From NCBI GenBank assembly GCA_001829005.1, contig MIAG01000002.1, positions 440,837 to 504,836 of the forward strand: DNA of 64,000 nucleotides. Direction: 5' to 3'. How positions within the stretch are numbered: the stretch's first letter is position 1; each line of letters opens with the position of its first letter. The translations under genes and the position numbers were made by a program. Shown here in pieces: positions 9,325-16,867 of this stretch. The notes beneath the pieces were generated by a model, which saw only the letters and a program-made list of their open reading frames with translations, did not search any database and was not told the DNA's origin. The stretch comes from Sphingobacteriia bacterium RIFOXYC2_FULL_35_18 (GTDB taxonomy: Bacteria > Bacteroidota > Bacteroidia > Chitinophagales > Chitinophagaceae).

Positions 9325-10134
9325 ATGCCCCAAGAATTAGTGTTAGAAGCCTGGAGTAATAGAGAACTATTAAAGGAAGCAAAATACAGTGATGCGGTTA
9401 AAGAAGTGATTGAAGCGGTTGATAAGGGTCAACTAAGAGTTGCTAGCCCCGAAGCAAATGGCTGGGTGGTAAATGAGTGGGTTAAAAAAGCCATTTTAAT
9501 GTATTTTGGAATCCAACAAATGCAAACCTGGGAAATGCCCCCATTTGAGTTTTACGATAAAATGTTATTAAAAACCAATTATAAAGAGTTAGGGGTAAGG
9601 GCAGTTCCACCTGCTACAGCAAGGTATGGTGCATACATTGCTAAGAATGTGGTTTTAATGCCTAGTTATGTAAATATTGGTGCTTATGTAGATGAAGGAA
9701 CAATGGTAGACACTTGGGCTACTGTTGGAAGTTGTGCACAAATCGGAAAAAACGTACACTTAAGTGGAGGTGTTGGAATTGGTGGCGTATTAGAACCATT
9801 ACAAGCGAGCCCTGTAATCATAGAAGATGGTTGTTTTATTGGTAGCCGCTGTATAGTAGTTGAAGGCGTTATTGTAGAAAAAGAAGCTGTATTGGGTGCC
9901 AATGTAGTACTCACTCAATCTACTAAAATTATAGACGTTAGCGGATCAGAACCTATTGAAATGAAAGGCCGAGTTCCTGCCAGAAGTGTAGTCATACCTG
10001 GAAGCTATACCAAGAAATTTAATGCCGGAGAATACCAAGTTAGTTGCGCCCTTATTATTGGTCAAAGAAAGCCTAGTACCGATTTGAAAACTAGTTTAAA
10101 CGATGCGCTCAGAGACTTTAATGTGAGTGTTTAA
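9325..10134 (+). CDS. dapD: Tetrahydrodipicolinate N-succinyltransferase
   Basis: DapD (269 aa) succinylates 2,3,4,5-tetrahydropyridine-2,6-dicarboxylate in the succinylase branch of lysine and meso-diaminopimelate synthesis. The C-terminal half is a left-handed beta-helix of hexapeptide repeats, visible in runs such as YVNIGAYVDEGTMVDTWATV and CFIGSRCIVVEGVIVEKEA. The N-terminal helical domain contains KKAILMYFG. The length matches the trimeric enzyme of Proteobacteria and Bacteroidota. It is preceded by a TAnnTTTG promoter element, and a transporter gene begins two bases after the stop. Confidence 0.96.
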   Translation: MPQELVLEAWSNRELLKEAKYSDAVKEVIEAVDKGQLRVASPEANGWVVNEWVKKAILMYFGIQQMQTWEMPPFEFYDKMLLKTNYKELGVRAVPPATARYGAYIAKNVVLMPSYVNIGAYVDEGTMVDTWATVGSCAQIGKNVHLSGGVGIGGVLEPLQASPVIIEDGCFIGSRCIVVEGVIVEKEAVLGANVVLTQSTKIIDVSGSEPIEMKGRVPARSVVIPGSYTKKFNAGEYQVSCALIIGQRKPSTDLKTSLNDALRDFNVSV

Positions 10135-10136
10135 TA

Positions 10137-11063
10137 ATGAATGCGTCTAAACGCTCCTCCTTGTTTTTAACTGGCTTTTTATTAAGCATTGGCGGAGCCA
10201 TTTTATTTTCTACAAAAGCAATTTGGGTAAAATTGGCTTTTCGTAACACTGGTGTAGATGCATTAACATTGTTGAGTTTAAGAATGCTTTTAGCACTCCC
10301 TTTCTATTTAGTTGCTGCCTGGTTTTCTGGTAAAAAAGAATCGGCAACTCCACTTAGCAAAAGAGATTGGTTCTGGATTATCACCTTAGGCGTATTGGGA
10401 TATTATTTAAGTAGTTTATTTGATTTTATTGGTTTACAATATATTTCTGCAGGATTAGAACGGTTGATTTTATTTCTATACCCCACATTTGCTGTGTTGC
10501 TGAATACTTGGATATTTAAAACCAGCATTTCAAAAATTCAACTTTTTGCACTTGCCATTACTTATGCAGGAATCGGGATTGCGTATTATGCTGAATTGGG
10601 AACTATTCAACAAAATGAACAATTTTATTTTGGTTCATTCATGGTTTTTTTATGTGCAGTAACCTATTCTTTTTATTTAGTTGGAACTGGCAAAATGGTT
10701 GTAAAAGCTGGTGCAACCAGGTACACAGCTTATGCTATGTTAGCCGCAACTGCTGGTGTATTCACCCATTTCATTGTTCAAGAACAATGGCAAGAAGTAA
10801 ATATGTCAAGTCAACTTTGGTGGTATGGTATTGCATTGGCAATTATTGCTACGGTCATCCCCTCTTTTATGATGAGTAGTGGAATGAAAAAGATTGGAAG
10901 TAATAATGTGTCTATCATCACAAGTATTGGTCCTGTATCTACCATCATACAAGCATCCATATTTTTAAATGAACCCATCTTGTTGGAACAAATTTTAGGT
11001 ACGATACTGGTAATTCTTGGTGTGGTATTAATTGGTTGGCAAACAACTAGGCCTATCAATTAA
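10137..11063 (+). CDS. EamA/DMT-family transporter
   Basis: The 308-residue protein contains about ten hydrophobic segments arranged as two EamA repeats, the hallmark of the drug/metabolite transporter superfamily in the inner membrane. The first repeat starts GFLLSIGGAILFSTKAIWVKLAF and the second near residue 155 with FMVFLCAVTYSFYLVGTGK. The end, GTILVILGVVLIGWQ, is typical. The start codon follows the dapD stop by two bases, so they are cotranscribed. This could suggest amino acid export, but substrates in this family cannot be inferred from sequence. The 3' end overlaps a convergent signalling gene by four bases. Confidence 0.88.
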   Translation: MNASKRSSLFLTGFLLSIGGAILFSTKAIWVKLAFRNTGVDALTLLSLRMLLALPFYLVAAWFSGKKESATPLSKRDWFWIITLGVLGYYLSSLFDFIGLQYISAGLERLILFLYPTFAVLLNTWIFKTSISKIQLFALAITYAGIGIAYYAELGTIQQNEQFYFGSFMVFLCAVTYSFYLVGTGKMVVKAGATRYTAYAMLAATAGVFTHFIVQEQWQEVNMSSQLWWYGIALAIIATVIPSFMMSSGMKKIGSNNVSIITSIGPVSTIIQASIFLNEPILLEQILGTILVILGVVLIGWQTTRPIN

Positions 11064-12883
11064 TGAACCAATACATTTTCCATTTCACTCAATCTTTCAA
11101 ATTGTTCAATTGTTAGCGGCTTTGTTATAAAATGAGTGACATTTAAAAATTTTTTAGACCGCTCGTAATCAACATGGTCAATAGATGAAGTTAGTATTAC
11201 CACAGGCCAAGGTTGGCTTAATTTCTCATATTCGTGTAAAAAATCCCACCCCGACCTTCCTGAAAAATTAAGATCTAAGAATATTTTTCTTTTGGTATTA
11301 GGGTTTTCTTTTACGTACTCCAACGCATTATCAACATGATCAAAAGTATGTACTGGCATACTAGGCATTACATTTCTAATGATTAGTTCATTTAATTTAT
11401 TTACCAAATGATCATCATCAACTAAACAGATTTCTTCAATAGCCTGATTTAATAAATATTTATTTAATGAAATACTGTTAGATGAAGCAAAATTAATTTG
11501 ATCATTTAGCTTAAAAATAGCATCGTTCATCAAATTTGCTGAATGCTCAATATCGGAGAATATTTGTGCATAAGTAGCAACATTGTGGTCTTGAAATTTG
11601 GCAGTTTGTAATAATTGTAAAATTTTAGAGAACTCATGCCTTAATTCGTGTGAAGTTATAAAGGAGATTTTTTTAAGGTGGCTCATCTGCTCTAATACTT
11701 CTTTTTCAGATATTTTTTTGAGTGTGATGTCCTTTTGAATCGTAATATAACCAGTAACTGTTCCTTCTTTATCAAACAGTGTTTCAATCATTAAATCGAG
11801 CCATATTCTTGCACCCGCCTTGGTATAATACAATATCTCGGTTCTAATCCCCTTTCCCAACTCAATCACTTTTCTTATACGATCTAAGGTTTCTTTGCTT
11901 GTCTCTGCTCCCTTTAGAAAACTACCTGGTGTTTTACCACAGACTTCTTTTAAAGTATATCCAGTTGTTTTTACAAAAGCATCGTTTACCCAAGTAATTC
12001 TATTATCACTATTGCACATGATAATTATACTTCCGATTTTTTGTGCAATCTTAGTGAATTTCCCAAATTCTATTTTGGTACTTTCCATCAGCTCTTGTTG
12101 TCTTCTAATTTGAATTTGAGCTTCTTTAACTGGTGTAATATCTAAAGCTGTTCCAGCATATCCTTTAAAATTTCCTGTGTCGCTATAAATTGGATTGCCT
12201 TTCATATTCATCCATCTATAACATCCGTCATGTTTTTTAAACCGAAAAGCAATTGCATAAGGTTGTTGTACTACAAATGCTTGCCTGCGTTCTTGTAAAA
12301 CCTGCTCTCGATCTTCAGGATGAATATGCTCAATCCAACTATTGCCCATTTCAGCTTCTAAAGGAACACCCCTATAATTTAACCAAGCAGCATTCGCATA
12401 AATCAATTGGTGTTGTTTATCTGTCACCCACATTAAATCTGGCATATGATTGGCCAACTCAGAAAAACATTCCTTTTCAAAATCAGTTTCCTTAGTAGAT
12501 ATATGATTAGTCAATTGCTTATTCAATTTATCTTTTATAAACACTCCAATAACTACCCCTTTATTATTTTGAAATCCAGTCATACAACATTCATAAAAGT
12601 CATTTTCAATATTATTCCCCGGTATTTTAAATTTAAGATTCTCTGTATGCTGTTTTTGTTTGGCGCATTTAAGCAGTGCATTTTTGAAAATACTCGCTTC
12701 TTTATTATTAAAAATTGAATCAATTGAAAGCCCCTTAACTTTTGTTCCTTTTAATTGATACCGCTTGATAAAAGTTTCGTTGCAGAATAGAATATTACCC
12801 TCCAAATCTGTTTCTAGTAAAGAATCATCAGCATATGGTCCAACACTTTTCAAATCTTTATTAATTACATGGGAGAATTGCAT
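11060..12883 (-). CDS. PAS-PAS-PAS, H-box-like helix and receiver protein without ATPase domain
   Basis: This 607-residue protein carries three PAS domains (about 15-125, 140-255, 270-390; the last two end in GTALDIT and TIQKDIT). A helical segment with the H-box-like string SHELRHEFSKI at 411-421 follows, and then a receiver domain (484-600) with acidic residues D489-D491, phosphoacceptor D537 in KIFLDLNF, T565 and K588. No N, G1 or G2 boxes of a histidine kinase ATPase lie between H-box and receiver; only about 60 residues are available. In a normal kinase, Thr-Pro follows the Arg; here it is His-Glu. Two paralogs occur in this island. The start overlaps the preceding receiver gene by 19 bases. 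Confidence 0.85.
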   Translation of the reverse strand: MQFSHVINKDLKSVGPYADDSLLETDLEGNILFCNETFIKRYQLKGTKVKGLSIDSIFNNKEASIFKNALLKCAKQKQHTENLKFKIPGNNIENDFYECCMTGFQNNKGVVIGVFIKDKLNKQLTNHISTKETDFEKECFSELANHMPDLMWVTDKQHQLIYANAAWLNYRGVPLEAEMGNSWIEHIHPEDREQVLQERRQAFVVQQPYAIAFRFKKHDGCYRWMNMKGNPIYSDTGNFKGYAGTALDITPVKEAQIQIRRQQELMESTKIEFGKFTKIAQKIGSIIIMCNSDNRITWVNDAFVKTTGYTLKEVCGKTPGSFLKGAETSKETLDRIRKVIELGKGIRTEILYYTKAGARIWLDLMIETLFDKEGTVTGYITIQKDITLKKISEKEVLEQMSHLKKISFITSHELRHEFSKILQLLQTAKFQDHNVATYAQIFSDIEHSANLMNDAIFKLNDQINFASSNSISLNKYLLNQAIEEICLVDDDHLVNKLNELIIRNVMPSMPVHTFDHVDNALEYVKENPNTKRKIFLDLNFSGRSGWDFLHEYEKLSQPWPVVILTSSIDHVDYERSKKFLNVTHFITKPLTIEQFERLSEMENVLVH

Positions 12884-13308
12884 AAACTAGAGTTTGGGGG
12901 GTTAAACTTTAGATTTCGGATTTCATTTTTTATAAAATAGGAATCAAGAATTTCTGGTAATACTAAAAAATCTCTTGACTTATCTAGAAAGAAATTGGCC
13001 CCTTTATTCAAGCATGCATGCTTATAAATAGAATGGGGCATATTAGTAAGTACGATTATTAAAGGACTAGCCATAGGATAATCCTGTTTTATTTTGCTCA
13101 ATAATTCTATACCGCTTATTCCAGGCAACTTAATATCTAATATAAATACATCAGGGAAAGACTGTCCAACTAATTCCAAACCTAATTCAGCAGAGTTTGC
13201 AGAACGAATAGTGTTGGTTGAGTTTTGATCTGTCAATAGAATCTGTAGTTGATTTACAATGATATCAGCATCTTCTATGATTAATATATTTAAACTTGAT
13301 GAAGTCAT
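12865..13308 (-). CDS. Single-domain response regulator
   Basis: The 147-residue protein is a lone receiver domain: acidic pair in IIEDAD near 11-15, phosphoacceptor D58 in VFILDIK, a Thr in VLTNMP, and the conserved Lys in LDKSRDF. A short Ser/Asn/Pro-rich tail replaces any output domain, so it should act by protein contact or as a phosphate shuttle, like CheY or Spo0F. It overlaps the start of the PAS/receiver gene downstream and is probably translationally coupled to it. A hairpin terminator separates it from the NarL-type regulator upstream, so it likely has its own promoter in the 226-base gap. Confidence 0.85.
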   Translation of the reverse strand: MTSSSLNILIIEDADIIVNQLQILLTDQNSTNTIRSANSAELGLELVGQSFPDVFILDIKLPGISGIELLSKIKQDYPMASPLIIVLTNMPHSIYKHACLNKGANFFLDKSRDFLVLPEILDSYFIKNEIRNLKFNPPNSSLCNSPM

Positions 13309-13338
13309 ATTATTTGTACTTATCCAAATTTAATCAAC

Positions 13339-13377
13339 AAAAAAAGAAAGCTTTGTAGGGCAAGCCTACAAAGCTTT
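13339..13377 (-). terminator. Rho-independent terminator after the NarL-type regulator
   Basis: A perfect 13-bp stem (arms 13347-13359 and 13365-13377) with a five-base loop is followed, on the minus strand, by one C and a run of seven T. It lies about 160 bases downstream of the NarL-type regulator stop. A second small hairpin (TTGTAGT/ACTACAA, 13377-13396) abuts it. Confidence 0.75.
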
Positions 13378-13534
13378 TGTAGTTTAGACACTACAATTGG
13401 TTTTTCAGGAAATTGAATTTTAAAATCAACACATTAGTGTTTCAAATAACAAATTTAATTCAACTGAACAACTTCGCTTGTAGTTGCATTTAACAAAATA
13501 AAGGGGAATTAAACGACAACCTGTAGTGATTGCA

Positions 13535-14167
13535 CTACAATTCAGAGATTTTATGCTCAATAGCATATCTAATTAGATCAGCATTACTTTTTAAGCCCAT
13601 TTTATCTAAAATACGAGCACGATAAGTACTGATTGTATTGATATTCAATGATAGTATTTCACTTATTTCAGATACAGATTTTCCTTCAACCAACTTTTTT
13701 AAAACTTCAAACTCCCTGTCCGATAAATTTTCATGTGGCAATTTTGTGGTATCCGTTTCAAGAGAGCTTGCAAGTACTTCAGCTACCCTATTCGTTATAT
13801 ACTTTCTTCCACTTAAGATTTGCTGAACGGCAGTAACTAATTCGTATGGGGCACTTTCTTTAGTCAAATATCCAGAAGCTCCTGCTTTAATTGCCCTAAC
13901 CGCATATTGTTCAGGAGAATGCATACTTAACATTAATACAGGCGTATTAGGTACATGTGTTTTTATCTGTTTTAAAATTTCTATCCCTGAGAATCCAGGC
14001 ATACTAATATCAGAAATAATAATATCCCATTTTTCCTTAATTGACTTTTTGAATAATTCTGCTGAATCAGACACATCATGAACTTCTGCTTCAGGAAGCG
14101 ACTCAAGCAGAATTTTTTTTAATCCTTCTCTTATTAAACCATGATCATCAGCAATGAGTATTCGCAT
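13535..14167 (-). CDS. NarL/LuxR-family response regulator
   Basis: This 210-residue DNA-binding regulator has an N-terminal receiver (acidic ADDHG at 6-10, phosphoacceptor D53 in IISDISMPG, Lys in YLTKESAPYE) and a C-terminal LuxR-type helix-turn-helix (LSDREFEVLKKLVEGKSVSE, then SLNINTISTYRARILDKMG). It is transcribed after the PAS/receiver gene 66 bases upstream, which is its most likely signalling partner. The stop codon overlaps a short TGTAGT/ACTACA hairpin. Target genes are unknown; the many GTAGT-type inverted motifs in the downstream gap could be autoregulatory, which is speculation. Confidence 0.9.
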   Translation of the reverse strand: MRILIADDHGLIREGLKKILLESLPEAEVHDVSDSAELFKKSIKEKWDIIISDISMPGFSGIEILKQIKTHVPNTPVLMLSMHSPEQYAVRAIKAGASGYLTKESAPYELVTAVQQILSGRKYITNRVAEVLASSLETDTTKLPHENLSDREFEVLKKLVEGKSVSEISEILSLNINTISTYRARILDKMGLKSNADLIRYAIEHKISEL

Positions 14168-14233
14168 ATTTAATTACTTACAGCTTTGTAAACCAATAAT
14201 TAGATTAAAGATAAGGAAACTGATTAATATGAA

Positions 14234-15316
14234 CTATAACTGATTATCAAGCTTTGCCGACGCTAAATCGTCAAAAAAGGACTTCACAAAATCAAAAGAA
14301 AGTGGCTTTGTAATATAATCAATAACAGATGTATAGCTTCTGGCTTTCTCTCTATCCCTGTTATCTATTGAAGAAGAAAGCACAATAACATTAGCGGAAT
14401 CTGAAATAGTTGCATAATCATCTAAAAACTCCCACCCTCCTCTTCCAGGAAAATTGATATCTAAAAAAATAAGTGTTTGATTCATTGGGCCCATATTTTT
14501 GATATCAGACAAAGCATCATCAATGTCTATATAAACTTCAACAGGCATTTCAGGTAACAATGCTTGTACAATTTTTCTATTCAATACATTCGTAAGTACG
14601 TCATCATCTATCATTAATATTTTATTGAATTTATCTGGCTCTTTATTCATGTTAAAAAATTCATCTTGTTGATTAAAAGAAAGTTTATGATTTAATTTAA
14701 AAATAGAAGAATTGATTAACTGGATAGATTTTTTTGCTTCCCCTATCAATTCAACCCTTTCTGCAGCTGAAATAAATTGATTATCCATCAAATTAACTAT
14801 AGACTGAATTTTGGCATATTCGTGACGCATTTCATGGGATGTTATAAATGAAAGCTCTTGCAAACGATTTTTAAATAATTGACTTTGCTGTTCAATTTTC
14901 TTTTTCCCAGTAATATTTTGAGCAATACCAATCAAAAAAACCACTTCATTTTCAATCTTTTCAAATATCGATAATCTAGTATTAAAATATTGATACTGTT
15001 GAGATACATCTAAACATCTACATTCAATCTCAATACTATCTTTTTCCTGACTCTCCAATTGACGAATTGCATTTTGAATGGGTTTCCAGTCTTCAGCATG
15101 GATTAAAGATCGGAGCGATATACAATTGATTGCATGATCCTCAAGATTTGCAAATCCTAACATTTGGTCTAAAGCCGGGTTTCTTAATACAAATTTTCTT
15201 TCCTTAACGTCAAAAAGAAAAACCATATCTGGCAACTTGTTATAAATAGCTTCTAACAATGCAGCGGGGCTAACAAAAGAAGGTAAAACAGTAGATATTG
15301 TAGAGTCATTTCCCAT
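14234..15316 (-). CDS. PAS, H-box-like helix and receiver protein without ATPase domain (short paralog)
   Basis: At 360 residues this is the shortest of three related proteins. One PAS domain (about 18-135, ending GIAQNIT) leads into a helix with SHEMRHEYAKI (160-170) and then a receiver domain (232-350) with acidic D237-D239, phosphoacceptor D286 in IFLDINF, the Ser of VLSSS and K337. As in the paralogs, about 60 residues separate the H-box-like motif from the receiver and contain no ATP-binding boxes. The gene precedes the NarL-type regulator in the same direction and is divergent from the sigma54 activator. The likely role is sensing plus phosphate transfer, not autophosphorylation. Confidence 0.85.
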   Translation of the reverse strand: MGNDSTISTVLPSFVSPAALLEAIYNKLPDMVFLFDVKERKFVLRNPALDQMLGFANLEDHAINCISLRSLIHAEDWKPIQNAIRQLESQEKDSIEIECRCLDVSQQYQYFNTRLSIFEKIENEVVFLIGIAQNITGKKKIEQQSQLFKNRLQELSFITSHEMRHEYAKIQSIVNLMDNQFISAAERVELIGEAKKSIQLINSSIFKLNHKLSFNQQDEFFNMNKEPDKFNKILMIDDDVLTNVLNRKIVQALLPEMPVEVYIDIDDALSDIKNMGPMNQTLIFLDINFPGRGGWEFLDDYATISDSANVIVLSSSIDNRDREKARSYTSVIDYITKPLSFDFVKSFFDDLASAKLDNQL

Positions 15317-15413
15317 CTCAAATTATTTGTATAAATAATATAAAAATGATGCCATCCAATTAATATTCTAATAATCAGTCACTTGTATAAATAAATCAAA
15401 CTAGAAATAACCA

Positions 15414-15468
15414 TTTTTGGGACTAAAATTCCCTTTTTGGGATTAAAATCAATTTTTCGGCAGAAAAT
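15414..15468. repeat. Three tandem ~20-bp imperfect repeats upstream of the sigma54 activator
   Basis: Units starting at 15414, 15434 and 15453 share the pattern TTTTTGGGAnTAAAA (third unit TTTTTCGGCAGAAAA), spaced 19-20 bases, about two helical turns. They lie 33-87 bases before the activator ATG in a 184-base divergent gap, a position suited to cooperative binding by a regulator. No protein can be assigned. Confidence 0.55.
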
Positions 15469-15500
15469 AACATTAAATTGTATTGCTTTAAAAAAATCCA

Positions 15501-16865
15501 ATGAAGCCTTCAAAACCACTAAAAATCTTCATTTTAGAAGACGATCTCTGGTATGGTACCATGCTAGAACACTATTTATCTTTAAATCCAGACTACCAAG
15601 TTCAACGGTTTGATTCTGAAAAATCATTTTTTCAAAAAATACATGAACAACCTGATGTAGTTACGCTTGATTATACTTTAGCAGAGGGTGATGCAGATGG
15701 TAGTAAAGTATTAAAAAAGATAAAAGAATTTAATCCGGATATTGAAGTGATTATTATATCAGGTCAAGATCAAATTACTACTGCGGTAGAATTATTGAAA
15801 TCAGGTGCTTTTGATTATTTAGTAAAAGATGAAGACACTAAAGATAGACTTTGGAATGTATTACTTCATTTACAAGAAATTAAAGGACTCAAAAAAGAAG
15901 TAGAAACATTAAAAGATGCACTTAAAAAGAATTTTGATTTTTCCAAAGTAATTATTGGACAAAGTGAGGCAATTAATTCTGTTTTTAAACTAATCGAAAA
16001 AGCCGCAAAAACAAATATTACAGTTTCAATTACTGGCGAAACAGGAACTGGTAAAGAAATGGTAGCCAAGGCAATTCATTATAACTCAAATAAACATAAA
16101 TATCCATTTGTTGCATTAAACGTTGCTGCTATTCCACCAGATTTATTAGAAAGCGAATTATTTGGACATGAGAAGGGAGCATTTACTGGTGCTAATGGAA
16201 AGCGCATAGGTAAATTTGAAGAAGCAAATAAAGGAACCATATTCTTAGATGAAATAGCAGAAATGGATTTACACCTACAAGCAAAGATTCTAAGAGTTTT
16301 GCAAGAAAGAGAGATAACTAGAATTGGAGGAAATTCAACTATTTCATTAGATGTTAGAATCATTGTTGCTACACATAAAAATCTCTTGAAAGAAGTTCAA
16401 AACAAAACATTTAGAGAAGACTTATATTATAGACTTTTAGGTCTAACCATTGAATTACCCCCACTAAGAGAAAGGGGTAACGATTATCTTATTTTAGCTA
16501 AACACTTTATACAAAGTTTCTGCAGCGACAATCGATTGCCGTTAAAAACATTTAGTGAAGAAGCAATTGTAAAACTTAAACAATATGATTTCCCCGGTAA
16601 TATTAGAGAACTAAAGTCAATTATAGAATTAGCAATTGTAATGGCTGAAAAAGACATTATTGGAGCTTGCGATATAAATATAGACAATAATGACCAGCTT
16701 GGTAATTTACTTAATAAAGAAACCAGCCTAAAGGAATATGAAAGGCAAATTATTCAATTCTTTTTAAATAAATATAATCAAGACGTTATTATGGTTTCAA
16801 AAAAATTAGACATCGGAAAATCAACTATTTATAGAATGATGCAAAAGGGAGAAATAACTAAATAA
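15501..16865 (+). CDS. Sigma54-dependent response regulator (NtrC family)
   Basis: The 454-residue protein has an N-terminal receiver (D57 in VVTLDYTL, acidic LEDD at 12-15), a central AAA+ domain and a C-terminal Fis-type helix. The AAA+ domain shows Walker A GETGTGKE (179-186), the sigma54-contacting loop GAFTGA (226-231), Walker B TIFLDE (246-251) and the arginine-finger region RLLGLTIELPPLRER. The C-terminal segment VSKKLDIGKSTIYRMMQ is the DNA-reading helix. The intact GAFTGA loop indicates a functional sigma54 activator. The hybrid kinase gene starts two bases after its stop, strongly suggesting that kinase as the cognate partner. Confidence 0.94.
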   Translation: MKPSKPLKIFILEDDLWYGTMLEHYLSLNPDYQVQRFDSEKSFFQKIHEQPDVVTLDYTLAEGDADGSKVLKKIKEFNPDIEVIIISGQDQITTAVELLKSGAFDYLVKDEDTKDRLWNVLLHLQEIKGLKKEVETLKDALKKNFDFSKVIIGQSEAINSVFKLIEKAAKTNITVSITGETGTGKEMVAKAIHYNSNKHKYPFVALNVAAIPPDLLESELFGHEKGAFTGANGKRIGKFEEANKGTIFLDEIAEMDLHLQAKILRVLQEREITRIGGNSTISLDVRIIVATHKNLLKEVQNKTFREDLYYRLLGLTIELPPLRERGNDYLILAKHFIQSFCSDNRLPLKTFSEEAIVKLKQYDFPGNIRELKSIIELAIVMAEKDIIGACDINIDNNDQLGNLLNKETSLKEYERQIIQFFLNKYNQDVIMVSKKLDIGKSTIYRMMQKGEITK

Positions 16866-16867
16866 AT

